Shown in pieces: positions 1-7,069 of a stretch of DNA of 7,989 nucleotides. The translations under genes and the position numbers were made by a program. Every line of letters begins with the position of its first letter. Position 1 is the first letter of the stretch. A model generated the notes under the pieces. That model made no database searches, had not been told where the DNA came from, and saw only the letters and a list, made by a program, of their open reading frames with translations. This DNA comes from Candidatus Omnitrophota bacterium (GTDB lineage Bacteria; Omnitrophota; Gorgyraeia; Tantalellales; Tantalellaceae), in contig JAHIZQ010000178.1 of the NCBI GenBank assembly GCA_018814505.1, positions 1 to 7,989 of the forward strand, written 5' to 3'.

Positions 1-594
1 AAATTTACCACGCCAATACCCTATATCCGTAAGCTTGGTCGGCGGGCTTCTGAAAAATTCTTCTAAAACACTCTGCTGTGCTTCTTCTTCAACACCGAAA
101 CTTTTAAGAACCGTTTCAATAGATCTTTCCTTTTTCGCCTGCGGTGTAAGGTTAATAGTAAAGAGTGTCCTTTTAAAAGATTCATCTCTTGAAATGTCCT
201 GGTACATGCCACGTTTAACGTCTTCAACATATTTTATTATTGCAACCTGGAGTTCTGGAAACCGCGCGTCTTGTGTAATTACACAATAAAAATCTATATC
301 CGCATCTGTGCTTAAAACTACCCGTGACGCGATTAAAAGAAGGTTACTGATACTGTCCCAGGCTTCCGAACTGACGCTTAACCCCGCGTCTAGAAGCCCT
401 TTCATAGGATAGTATATACCCATTGTTTTCCCCAAAACTGTCACGTCAACATCCATATTATATTCTGTCTTGCATATGGAACTTACTGCGGACGGTAATT
501 TTTCTTTGGGAAAAGAAGGCACACACCCTGTTGCCCCTACCGCGAGGCCACATGCCACGAATACAACCGCAAGATATCTTGCTTTATTAAGCAC
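1..594 (-). CDS. Putative lipoprotein of unknown function (3' end cut by window edge)
   Basis: Reading the minus strand from a GTG at 594 gives 198 codons without a stop, running off the left edge, so the C-terminus is missing. The N-terminus is typical of an exported protein: a short basic n-region (LNKAR), a hydrophobic stretch (about residues 7-20), then ATGC with Cys24, which fits a loose lipobox. Cys15 is a less likely alternative. After the signal the chain is soluble, with a KEKLP motif near residue 30, a region resembling mixed alpha/beta folds around DVDVTVLGKTMGIYYP (49-63), and a charged C-terminal half. I do not recognise the family. The start is supported by AAGGTGG seven bases upstream and by an 8-bp overlap with the end of the FtsH-like gene, which suggests coupled translation and a shared envelope role. 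That role is inference. Confidence 0.75.
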   Translation of the reverse strand, partial: MLNKARYLAVVFVACGLAVGATGCVPSFPKEKLPSAVSSICKTEYNMDVDVTVLGKTMGIYYPMKGLLDAGLSVSSEAWDSISNLLLIASRVVLSTDADIDFYCVITQDARFPELQVAIIKYVEDVKRGMYQDISRDESFKRTLFTINLTPQAKKERSIETVLKSFGVEEEAQQSVLEEFFRSPPTKLTDIGYWRGKF

Positions 595-2242
595 TGCTAT
601 CCCACCTTTTTTCTTCTTCAGAAGTAGTTTCGCTCTCCGCCCTAGTTTCTTTTTCGCCATATTCAGCAAAAATCGCTATGATTTCGTCATATTCAAGTTC
701 TTCTCTTTTTAAAAGTTCTTCTGCAAACCTGTCTAAAATAGCGCGCTTTTCTATCAGCATTTCCTCAATCTCTTTTAGACACTTGCTAATAATCGCGTTA
801 GTGTCTTTATTCATAACGGTTCTAACCTCTTCTGAAAGCTGTTCTTTTGGGATAACAGTATAATCCCCTATCAACCCGGATTCCCCCATACCCAACTGCC
901 ACACCATGCTATGAGCTATCTGCATCGCTTTCTGAAAATCAGAACTTACTCCGCTGGTGGTTGTCCCATACTTAATTTTTTCGGCGGCATACCCACCTAA
1001 AGAAATCATTACATCCGAACTCAAATGTTCTTTACTATGCGAATGTAACTCTTCTTTTTCAGGAGACCAGACAACTCCCAACGCTCCTTTTCGGGGAATA
1101 ATACTCGCTTTAAAAACACTTTTTGACGGCGCTTTTAAAAACGTTGTTATTAAATGTCCCGACTCATGGTAAGCGGTCATTTCTTTTTCTTTTGGAGTCA
1201 CAGTAAGACGGTACTTTATTCCCAAATCTACTCTTTCAAACGCTTCGCTTATTTCTTTAAGACCAATTTCGCGTTTCTTGTGCCTTGACGCGATCAAAGC
1301 GGATTCTTTAACAATATTTGCTATGTCCGCGGGGCTTTTTCCTACAGCCCGACGCGCCAATCGCCCCAAATTAAGTCCCGTTTCGGCTTTCACTTTGTTT
1401 AAATAAAATTTGAAAAGTTCTTCTCTGTCTTCCTGCGACGGTTTCGTTATCATTATTTTGCGATCAAATCTTCCGGGCCTTAAAAGCGCCTGGTCCAGAT
1501 GATGTTCCGAAGCGTTAGTTGCACCAATAACGACAATGTTATCTTCTTTTCCTTTTAACCCATCCATTTCAGCAAGAACCTGATTAAGCGTACTATTGGT
1601 CTCCTGCCCACCCATAAAACTAAACGTCCGAGATCTCCCTATCGCGTCTATTTCATCGATGAAAATAATACAGCCGCCGTATCCATAAGCTAAATCACGC
1701 GCTTTTTTAAAGAGTTTTCTCACACGCGAAGCGCCGACTCCCACAAAAACTTCCACGAATTCACTGCCAGACATCGAAATAAAAGGCATATTTGCTTCCG
1801 TGGCTATAGCTTTCGCTAAATAAGTTTTTCCGCATCCGGGAGGCCCCAGCATGAGAAGACCTTTAATAACATTCCCACCCATTTTCTGTACAGCGGCTCT
1901 GTCCCGTATAAGCTGGACTATTTCCCCCGACTCTTGTTTTGCATCATGCATTCCTATAACATCTTTCCATGTAATGGAAATATCTTTTCCTTTTATCGGA
2001 GCTTTATCCAGCTTCGCGAACCCACCCCTCATGAAAGTTAAATACATAAACACAAATATTCCAGCATGGATACCTGCCATAATAAACTGTACCGGCATTG
2101 TCGCAAGGGTCATCTTTCTGTAAAAAGATTCCAGCGACATTAATCCAATAACCGAGAGAATAAGCAAAATAATAACAATGAATACAACTATAATCATTGT
2201 CTTATACTGCCTAACATACATTTTCAGTCTTCTTACAATCAT
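587..2242 (-). CDS. ftsH: FtsH-family membrane ATP-dependent zinc metalloprotease with minimal periplasmic loop
   Basis: This 551-residue protein has the full FtsH core. Two membrane segments (about 15-36 and 49-71) precede an AAA+ ATPase. The ATPase has Walker A GPPGCGKT at 133-140, the pore loop FVG within FVEVFVGVGAS, Walker B IIFIDEID at 192-199, and the second region of homology ending LLRPGRFDR (242-261) with arginine fingers near 255/258. The M41 peptidase has zinc site HESGH at 359-363 (canonical HEAGH) and the third ligand Asp435 in SGVSSDF. All catalytic residues are present, so it should be an active hexameric protease degrading membrane and cytosolic substrates. The oddity is the roughly 13-residue loop between the two helices, where typical FtsH carries a folded domain of about 70 residues or more. 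It is therefore shorter than the usual 600-650 residues and may be a specialised paralog rather than the housekeeping FtsH. The ATG at 2242 has AAGGAG five bases upstream (2248-2253). The C-terminus is an acidic, Glu/Ser-rich tail. Confidence 0.93.
   Translation of the reverse strand: MIVRRLKMYVRQYKTMIIVVFIVIILLILSVIGLMSLESFYRKMTLATMPVQFIMAGIHAGIFVFMYLTFMRGGFAKLDKAPIKGKDISITWKDVIGMHDAKQESGEIVQLIRDRAAVQKMGGNVIKGLLMLGPPGCGKTYLAKAIATEANMPFISMSGSEFVEVFVGVGASRVRKLFKKARDLAYGYGGCIIFIDEIDAIGRSRTFSFMGGQETNSTLNQVLAEMDGLKGKEDNIVVIGATNASEHHLDQALLRPGRFDRKIMITKPSQEDREELFKFYLNKVKAETGLNLGRLARRAVGKSPADIANIVKESALIASRHKKREIGLKEISEAFERVDLGIKYRLTVTPKEKEMTAYHESGHLITTFLKAPSKSVFKASIIPRKGALGVVWSPEKEELHSHSKEHLSSDVMISLGGYAAEKIKYGTTTSGVSSDFQKAMQIAHSMVWQLGMGESGLIGDYTVIPKEQLSEEVRTVMNKDTNAIISKCLKEIEEMLIEKRAILDRFAEELLKREELEYDEIIAIFAEYGEKETRAESETTSEEEKRWDSSA
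602..608 (-). promoter_or_regulatory. Shine-Dalgarno site for the lipoprotein GTG start
   Basis: The minus strand reads AAGGTGG, then seven bases, then GTG at 594-592. The site lies inside the last codons of the FtsH-like gene. It decides in favour of the GTG start, because no ATG occurs near it in that frame. Confidence 0.6.
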
Positions 2243-2325
2243 AGCATCTCCTTAATTATATCCGTTTTACTGCTACTGGTTAAAACCCGAGGCGCGTATA
2301 GTCACCCGTTATACCGGATAACTTA

Positions 2326-3168
2326 CTAGCCGGCCAACTGTTTTTCTGCTATGTCAAGTTCTTTCAAAGCTTTTTCCAGTTCTTCTGGTTTTGGCGCGAC
2401 ACCATGCCACCCAGCTTTATTCTCTATAAAGGAAACCCCTTTGCCTTTTACTGTATGCGCGATTATCATTTGCGGCTTCCCTTTGATCTTCTTTGTCTCT
2501 TTAATGGCTTTGTCCAGTTCATTAAGATCATGCCCATCTACTTCAACCGTATACCATCCAAAAGTCTCCCATTTTTTCTTATACTCCCCCAAATCCATAA
2601 CTTCACAACAAAACCCGTCTATCTGCAACTTGTTGAAATCAATTATACCGCAAAGACTGTCAAGTTTATAATGCGCCGCAGTCATCGCGGCTTCCCATAC
2701 CTGGCCTTCGTTTGTTTCACCATCCCCCATTAAGCAATACACTTTTGAAAGGGTTCCATCCATCCTATCGGCAAGCGCGAATCCTATCGAAACTGAAAGA
2801 CCCTGGCCAAGAGAACCGCTAGATATTTCTATGCCCGGAAGCCCTAATTGCGGATGCCCTTGAAGCCTCGATCCAAGTTTTCGCAATGTCCTAAGTTCCT
2901 CTTTCGGGAAAAAACCAATGTCCGCCAGAACAGCATATAACGCGGGACATCCATGCCCTTTTGATAAAATAAATTTATCCCGTTCTCGCCAATTACTTTT
3001 TTTAGGATTTATATTCATATTCCCGTAATATAAGGCAACTAATATCTCAACAATGGATAAAGATCCGCCAGTATGCCCGCTCCCGGCTTTTTCCAGCATT
3101 ATTAAAATATCTCTCCTGATTTGTATTGCTTTCAGTGCCTTTTGCTTAATATCAGTGAGCTTTTCCAT
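2326..3168 (-). CDS. Transketolase, N-terminal (thiamine diphosphate-binding) subunit
   Basis: This 280-residue protein corresponds to the first half of transketolase, the pyrophosphate-binding domain. It shows SGHTGGSLS (30-38), SKGHGCPALY (69-78), QGHP (103-106), the thiamine diphosphate/Mg motif starting GDGETNEGQ (148-156) and ending at Asn179 in DFN, and a C-terminal WHG (254-256). These match the conserved histidines and metal-binding residues of the family. Transketolase moves two-carbon units between sugar phosphates in the pentose phosphate pathway. In split enzymes a second subunit carries the pyrimidine-binding and C-terminal domains and is normally the next gene. Here the next gene downstream is the FtsH-like protease and the gene upstream encodes a TPR protein, so the partner must be elsewhere or absent. 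The ATG at 3168 has GAGG a few bases upstream. The gene lies 19 bp after the TPR gene, consistent with co-transcription. Confidence 0.92.
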   Translation of the reverse strand: MEKLTDIKQKALKAIQIRRDILIMLEKAGSGHTGGSLSIVEILVALYYGNMNINPKKSNWRERDKFILSKGHGCPALYAVLADIGFFPKEELRTLRKLGSRLQGHPQLGLPGIEISSGSLGQGLSVSIGFALADRMDGTLSKVYCLMGDGETNEGQVWEAAMTAAHYKLDSLCGIIDFNKLQIDGFCCEVMDLGEYKKKWETFGWYTVEVDGHDLNELDKAIKETKKIKGKPQMIIAHTVKGKGVSFIENKAGWHGVAPKPEELEKALKELDIAEKQLAG

Positions 3169-3187
3169 TTGCCTCTTTCCGTTTAAT

Positions 3188-4684
3188 TTAACGTTTTACA
3201 TTTTTTATCTTTTCATAAACTATTTTGTTTTTCGGGTTTATCTCCCCTGCTTTGGTCCACTCGTTCACGGCTTTTTCAAACTCTCCGTTAGCGGAATAAG
3301 CATCCCCAAGATGTTCTCTTATAACCTCGTCTTGGGACACAAGTTTAACGGCTTTTTCCAAGTAAGATATCGCTTTTTTAAATAACCCTTTTTTATAATA
3401 CGCCCATCCCAAGCTATCAAGATAGGCTCCGTTTTCCGGTTTCATTAAAACCGCTTTTTCCAAAAGTTCTACGGCGCGATCTAAGTTCTTTCCTTCTTCC
3501 GCGTAAACGTATCCCAAATAATTAAAAACTTCCGGGAGATTTCCATTCCTGGAAACAATGTTTTCTAAAATTTCTATTGCCTGGGGTCTTTTGTTATCAT
3601 GGTCTTTAGCCACAGCCAGATAAAACAGGTATGTATCTTTTTGCGGATCTTTCTCTATGGCTTTATTATAAAAGCCAACCGCTTTCCCGTAATCACCCCG
3701 CATAGTTTCCAAATAACCTAACCCGGCGTATACAACTCCTAATGAAAGTCCGTTCGTTAAGGCTTCTTGCAAAACAGATTCAGCCTCATCATATTTTTTT
3801 TCGGACATATAAATTCCAAAATTGCGTAAATATGGTTCCGGCGAAACTTTTTCTAGGCGCATTAAAACTTTATTTTGTTCTATTGCTTTATCGGTTTCAC
3901 ATAAACGATGATACAACTGTCCCAATCTTACGTGCGCTTCCCTATTCGCGGAGTCTAGCGTTATTACTTTTTGGTACTGCTTTATTGCCTCAGCATATTT
4001 TGCGTCAATTTCATAAATAAACCCCAGAACCATCTGCGCTTCAACATAATCCTGATTCATTTCTATAGCTTTTTCAAGGTTCCGTTCGGCTTTATCCAAA
4101 AGATTCAGCTTACTATAGATAACGCCCAAATAAAAATACAGAAAAGCTTCATCTTGACGTTTTTCTATTATTTTTTCATACAGTTCCGCCGCTTTATCAA
4201 ACTTTTGCTGAACAACAAAAAGATCAGACAAAAATGTCAGCACTTCTAAATTTTCAGGATCATATTTAAGCGCCATTTCGTGCTGGGTTTGTGCTATTTG
4301 AAAGTCGCCTTTAGCGGTATAAATAACGGCTAAAAGAAGATAGGATTTAACATTTTCCGGATCCAGTTCACGCGCTTTTGTCAGCATACTGACAGCCTCA
4401 TCAAGTTTGCCCAAAAACAGAAAATCAGACCCTAATTTCAAATAAACTTCGGCCACATCGCCTTTAAACTTCAAGACTTTGCCATACTCTTTAATAGCGT
4501 TTTCGGTTTCGCCAAAATTATCGTAAATAGCTCCTGTAACATAATAAGCAAGCGCGGTTGAAGTCTCCCTAATCTGACTATCCGCCACTCTTGTTTTATC
4601 GATGATGAACTCCGCGGTAAAAGCTACTTTTGTAAAAGAACAACTTAAAAGAAAAAATATAACGGCAACTTTTACGGTTCCCAT
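3188..4684 (-). CDS. Exported tetratricopeptide-repeat protein (about 13 TPRs)
   Basis: This 498-residue protein has an N-terminal export signal (hydrophobic residues 6-15, possible signal peptidase I site AFTA|E after residue 24) followed by TPR units nearly end to end from about residue 43 to 485. I count 13 repeats of 33-35 residues, with the usual W/L-G-Y and A-x-P pattern: for example LGSDFLFLGKLDEAVSML, LGVIYSKLNLLDKAERNL and DSLGWAYYKKGLFKKAISYL. TPR arrays are protein-binding superhelices, so this is most likely a periplasmic or membrane-anchored scaffold. LLSC at residues 12-15 is a loose lipobox match, so a lipoprotein form cannot be excluded. No partner is evident from the sequence. 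No good Shine-Dalgarno site sits at normal distance from the ATG. The start is only 5 bp after the stop of the small basic gene, which suggests reinitiation by terminating ribosomes. Confidence 0.88.
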   Translation of the reverse strand: MGTVKVAVIFFLLSCSFTKVAFTAEFIIDKTRVADSQIRETSTALAYYVTGAIYDNFGETENAIKEYGKVLKFKGDVAEVYLKLGSDFLFLGKLDEAVSMLTKARELDPENVKSYLLLAVIYTAKGDFQIAQTQHEMALKYDPENLEVLTFLSDLFVVQQKFDKAAELYEKIIEKRQDEAFLYFYLGVIYSKLNLLDKAERNLEKAIEMNQDYVEAQMVLGFIYEIDAKYAEAIKQYQKVITLDSANREAHVRLGQLYHRLCETDKAIEQNKVLMRLEKVSPEPYLRNFGIYMSEKKYDEAESVLQEALTNGLSLGVVYAGLGYLETMRGDYGKAVGFYNKAIEKDPQKDTYLFYLAVAKDHDNKRPQAIEILENIVSRNGNLPEVFNYLGYVYAEEGKNLDRAVELLEKAVLMKPENGAYLDSLGWAYYKKGLFKKAISYLEKAVKLVSQDEVIREHLGDAYSANGEFEKAVNEWTKAGEINPKNKIVYEKIKNVKR

Positions 4685-4689
4685 TACCG

Positions 4690-4785
4690 TTATACTTTCC
4701 TTTTCTTGTGTCGATCACGGCGCATTCTTTTTTTGCGTTTGTGCCTTTTTACTTTTTTTATTTTTCTTTTTTTCCCACAGGGCAT
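4690..4785 (-). CDS. Small basic ribosomal-type protein, AURKAIP1/COX24 (bS22/mS38-like) family
   Basis: A 31-codon reading frame begins MPCGKKRKIKKVKRH and continues with further Lys/Arg blocks to RKV at the C-terminus. Twenty of 31 residues are Lys or Arg. The MP-x-GKKRK start, the HKRKKR-M-R core and the RHKK ending match my memory of very short COX24-domain proteins annotated in several bacterial phyla. The family includes bS22 of the actinobacterial small ribosomal subunit and mitochondrial mS38. In those cases the peptide is an arginine/lysine-rich helix buried in small-subunit rRNA near the decoding region, and the same role is inferred here. The ATG is the only start in frame, with a strong AGGAGG 12 bases upstream. 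The gene heads a probable operon, its stop lying 5 bp before the TPR start. It is below usual gene-calling length, so it may be missing from existing annotation. Confidence 0.82.
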   Translation of the reverse strand: MPCGKKRKIKKVKRHKRKKRMRRDRHKKRKV

Positions 4786-4797
4786 ACCTTTTTGACA

Positions 4798-4803
4798 CCT
4801 CCT
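4798..4803 (-). promoter_or_regulatory. Ribosome binding site (AGGAGG) of the small basic protein gene
   Basis: The minus strand reads GAGGAGGTG, a near-perfect anti-16S match, placed 12 bases before the ATG at 4785. This is longer than the usual 5-9. A second weak AAAGG lies directly before the start. No other in-frame start exists nearer, and the strength of the site supports real, high translation of this short gene. Confidence 0.6.
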
Positions 4804-4842
4804 CTAATAGTGAATGGTAGATAGTTAATACTACTGTACAGA

Positions 4843-4871
4843 TTTATATTTTGCCATACCACCGCTATTAA
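4843..4871 (-). promoter_or_regulatory. Possible sigma70-type promoter for the five-gene left block
   Basis: On the minus strand TTAATA (4866-4871) is followed by a 17-base spacer and TATAAA (4843-4848). The hexamers match consensus at four and five of six positions. Transcription would start near 4836, giving a leader of about 50 bases to the small basic gene. I see no hairpin terminator between the hisG stop at 4901 and this site, so read-through from hisG is equally possible. Confidence 0.35.
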
Positions 4872-4900
4872 CACCTTATTCTCACCATTGTATTTATGTT

Positions 4901-5779
4901 TCAGTAAATAACCTTGTTTAATGGATATTCTATGAATCCTTGCGCGCCGGCTTTCTGAAGCTTAGGGATCAATTGTTTTACATCTTCTTCGTCTATAACA
5001 GTTTCGATGTCAACCCAATTTTCATCAAAAAGCCTGGAAATTGTGGGCGCTTTCATTGACGGTAAAATTTTTATTATTTTTTCCACATCATTTTTACGGG
5101 CATTCATTTTAAGCCCTACTTTACCTTCGGCAAGTATTGCCCCGCGCAAAAGTAAAGTTATACGTTCTATTTTTTCTTTTTTCCAGGCATTTTTCCAGGC
5201 AGTTTTATTAACTATAAACTGAGTTGTCGATTCACATACCGTATCAATAATTTTCAAATCATTAGCTCTCAGACTGCGCCCCGTTTCCGTAACTTCAACA
5301 ATAGCGTCTATTCCCATTTTTGGCTTTACTTCTGTCGCTCCCCAGCTAAACTCAACTTCCGCGGAAACCCCTTTTTTCTTAAGATATTTTTTGGTAACAT
5401 TTACTAATTCTGTAGCTATTCTTTTGTCTACTAAATCTTTAACACTTTTTATCTTTGACGAATTAGACACCGCAAGAACCCATTTTACGGGTTTCATGCT
5501 TTGCTTAGCATACACAAGTTCTGCAACTCTTTCAACTTTGGACGAATTCTCTTCTATCCAGTCATTGCCTGTTATCCCGCAATCGATTATCCCGCTTTCA
5601 ACATAGCGAGACATTTCTTGCGCACGAAACAATATAACCTCTATATTGTCATCATTTATATCCGGAAAATACGACCGTGCTGACGCTTTTATCTTGTAGC
5701 CGGCTTTTTCGAACAATCTTATGGTCGCATCCTGTAAACTACCCTTTGGAATACCGATTTTTAGTTTATTCTCTGTCAT
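4901..5779 (-). CDS. hisG: ATP phosphoribosyltransferase, long form (HisG_L), first enzyme of histidine synthesis
   Basis: The enzyme joins ATP and PRPP to give phosphoribosyl-ATP. The 292-residue product begins [15 protein letters not shown] and carries the periplasmic-binding-protein-like catalytic domain. Recognisable parts are [11 protein letters not shown] (63-73) and the PRPP-binding signature [16 protein letters not shown] (158-173). From about residue 212 a C-terminal ACT-like regulatory domain follows ([11 protein letters not shown], then [12 protein letters not shown]), the region that binds histidine for feedback inhibition in long-form enzymes. Long-form HisG does not need the HisZ partner. 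I place the start at the ATG at 5779, because AAGGA lies four bases before it. The GTG at 5791 in the same frame, which would add four residues, has no ribosome binding site. No other his gene is in the window: hisG stands alone between a dehydrogenase gene and the small basic protein gene, with its own promoter. Confidence 0.95.
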   Translation of the reverse strand: MTENKLKIGIPKGSLQDATIRLFEKAGYKIKASARSYFPDINDDNIEVILFRAQEMSRYVESGIIDCGITGNDWIEENSSKVERVAELVYAKQSMKPVKWVLAVSNSSKIKSVKDLVDKRIATELVNVTKKYLKKKGVSAEVEFSWGATEVKPKMGIDAIVEVTETGRSLRANDLKIIDTVCESTTQFIVNKTAWKNAWKKEKIERITLLLRGAILAEGKVGLKMNARKNDVEKIIKILPSMKAPTISRLFDENWVDIETVIDEEDVKQLIPKLQKAGAQGFIEYPLNKVIY

Positions 5780-5783
5780 TTCA

Positions 5784-5788
5784 TCCTT
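5784..5788 (-). promoter_or_regulatory. Ribosome binding site deciding the hisG start
   Basis: The minus strand reads GTGAAGGATGAAATG. AAGGA with a 4-base spacer serves the ATG at 5779. The GTG at 5791 would instead have this site inside its own coding sequence and only AT-rich sequence upstream. Confidence 0.65.
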
Positions 5789-5874
5789 CACAATTTACGT
5801 TTTTAAAATCTTAATCCATATCCACACAATTTCGCACATATTTAACTACGCGATTATAGCTAATTTTTGTGTCA

Positions 5875-5903
5875 ATTGTATATCAATCTTAGCTTATAGT
5901 CAA
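5875..5903 (-). promoter_or_regulatory. Sigma70-type promoter upstream of hisG
   Basis: TTGACT (5898-5903), a 17-base spacer and TACAAT (5875-5880) on the minus strand each match consensus at five of six positions. The predicted start is near 5868, giving a leader of about 90 bases. A perfect TTGACA (5870-5875) and a perfect TATAAT (5853-5858) also occur just downstream, but only 11 bases apart, too close to pair. The TATAAT may act as an independent -10. I see no histidine-rich leader peptide or attenuator hairpin. The rest of the gap, 5904-6015, shows nothing I can name. Confidence 0.5.
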
Positions 5904-6015
5904 TATATTAGTGCCTCCCACTCTAACATTTACCCTCCATTGCACTGCGTGACTCAATAATCGGCATTCGGCTACACAAATAATGCTTCCAAGCAAAGAT
6001 ACCTTAATAGAGCAA

Positions 6016-7056
6016 TCACCCGTTCGGCTCTATCACAACTTTTATGGACTCATTCCCCTCTGAAACTAACTTAAAACCTAATCCAATGTCCTGCAAAGGC
6101 AGTCTATGGGTTATCATTTCTTTTATTGGAAGCCTCTTAGCTTTAATTAACGCAATAGCAATATCCGCGTCTAACGGGCTGTTTCCATACGAAGGCACTA
6201 ATTTGATGCTATTGCGCCAAAAATCATTAACCGGAACGGGTAAACTTACTCCAGGATCCGTCGGCGCGAAAAAGAGTACCGTTCCGCCTCTTTCAACTGA
6301 TTGTAAAGCTTGCACAAATGCCGATATAGCCCCTGTACAAACTACCACTAAATCAGCAAGCCTTCCGTTATTTGCCTGGCGCACACCATAGGGAATATCT
6401 TCATTAGCAGAAATAATTGTTTCCGCTCCAAAATGGCGCGCCAATTTTAAGCGGTTTTCATTAATATCCGTCGCTGTAATGCATCCTGCGCCTGTTGCTT
6501 TAGCTAAAGAAATATGCAATATCCCTGAAATCCCGCTACCCAATACTAGAACACTTTTCCCCGGAGACATTTGTGCGATTCTATGCGCGCGTACGACACA
6601 AGCAAGCGGTTCAATAAAAACTGCTTCTTCGTATGAAACTTCGTCTGGTAGCAGAAAAATCCCCCTATCAACATTTATACTTGGAATTCTCACATATTCA
6701 GCGAACCCTCCGGGATCAAAATTAGTATTATGCAGTGTATCACACGCTGTATGCTCCCCTCTCAAGCAATAATAACAGGTATTACACGGCACATGATGCG
6801 AAACAAAAACTCTGTCTCCAAGTTTGTATTTTTTTACATTTTTGCCTATTTTTATTATATCTCCCGCTATTTCATGACCTAAAACTAACGGCGCCTTTTT
6901 AATGCGATACCATTCCATAACATCACTGCCACAAATACCGCTTGCAATAACTTTTATCAATATTTCGTCCTCACTGATTTCAGGCACCGGAACTTCTTCA
7001 ATCTGAATATCTCTGTTATTATAGTATTTCGCTGTCCTCATATTACTAATTTCCAT
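6016..7056 (-). CDS. Zinc-dependent medium-chain alcohol/polyol dehydrogenase
   Basis: This 346-residue MDR-family oxidoreductase resembles sorbitol/threonine dehydrogenases. The catalytic zinc ligands are visible: Cys42 in GICGSD, His61-Glu62 in LGHE, and Glu149 in FIEPLAC. A structural zinc site is formed by Cys91, Cys94, Cys97 and Cys105. The Rossmann motif VLGSGISG (171-178) is followed by Asp197 in TATDINENR, which normally selects NAD over NADP. It should oxidise a secondary alcohol of a sugar, polyol or related compound to a ketone, or do the reverse. The exact substrate cannot be read from the sequence. It lies 13 bp downstream of the LsrF-like aldolase gene, and its AGGAG (7067-7071) overlaps the aldolase stop, so the two are very likely co-expressed and act on linked intermediates. 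The ATG at 7056 is 10 bases from that site. A second ATG at 7041 lacks one. Confidence 0.92.
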   Translation of the reverse strand: MEISNMRTAKYYNNRDIQIEEVPVPEISEDEILIKVIASGICGSDVMEWYRIKKAPLVLGHEIAGDIIKIGKNVKKYKLGDRVFVSHHVPCNTCYYCLRGEHTACDTLHNTNFDPGGFAEYVRIPSINVDRGIFLLPDEVSYEEAVFIEPLACVVRAHRIAQMSPGKSVLVLGSGISGILHISLAKATGAGCITATDINENRLKLARHFGAETIISANEDIPYGVRQANNGRLADLVVVCTGAISAFVQALQSVERGGTVLFFAPTDPGVSLPVPVNDFWRNSIKLVPSYGNSPLDADIAIALIKAKRLPIKEMITHRLPLQDIGLGFKLVSEGNESIKVVIEPNG

Positions 7057-7069
7057 AACAAAACCGCTC

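Noticed and set aside
35..289. Plus-strand open frame opposite the lipoprotein gene
   Set aside because: It is antisense to a better-supported minus-strand gene with signal peptide and ribosome binding site, and its product shows no recognisable domain.
2255..2260. Perfect TATAAT just upstream of the ftsH-like gene
   Set aside because: The spaced -35 (TTAACC) is weak, and the start of transcription would fall inside the AAGGAG ribosome binding site. Chance in AT-rich sequence is more likely.
2308..2322. Small inverted repeat (GTTAT/ATAAC) after the transketolase stop
   Set aside because: The arms are only 5 bp, mostly A/T, and no T-run follows on the minus strand, so it is not convincing as a terminator or operator.
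2351..2733. Two overlapping plus-strand frames of over 100 codons opposite the transketolase gene
   Set aside because: They are shadows of a gene with clear thiamine diphosphate motifs. The translations are Phe/Ser/Pro-rich, as expected for antisense frames.
4602..4820. Plus-strand frame rich in Phe covering the small basic gene
   Set aside because: The poly-Phe run is simply the complement of the Lys codons of the small basic gene. No start signal or domain supports it.
5780..5870. Histidine leader peptide or attenuator before hisG
   Set aside because: I found no short frame with a run of His codons and no alternative hairpins in the predicted leader.
5985..6000. Possible terminator hairpin (TGCT/AGCA) after the dehydrogenase gene
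   Set aside because: The stem is only 4 bp with a 4-base loop and just a broken T-run after it, too weak to call.
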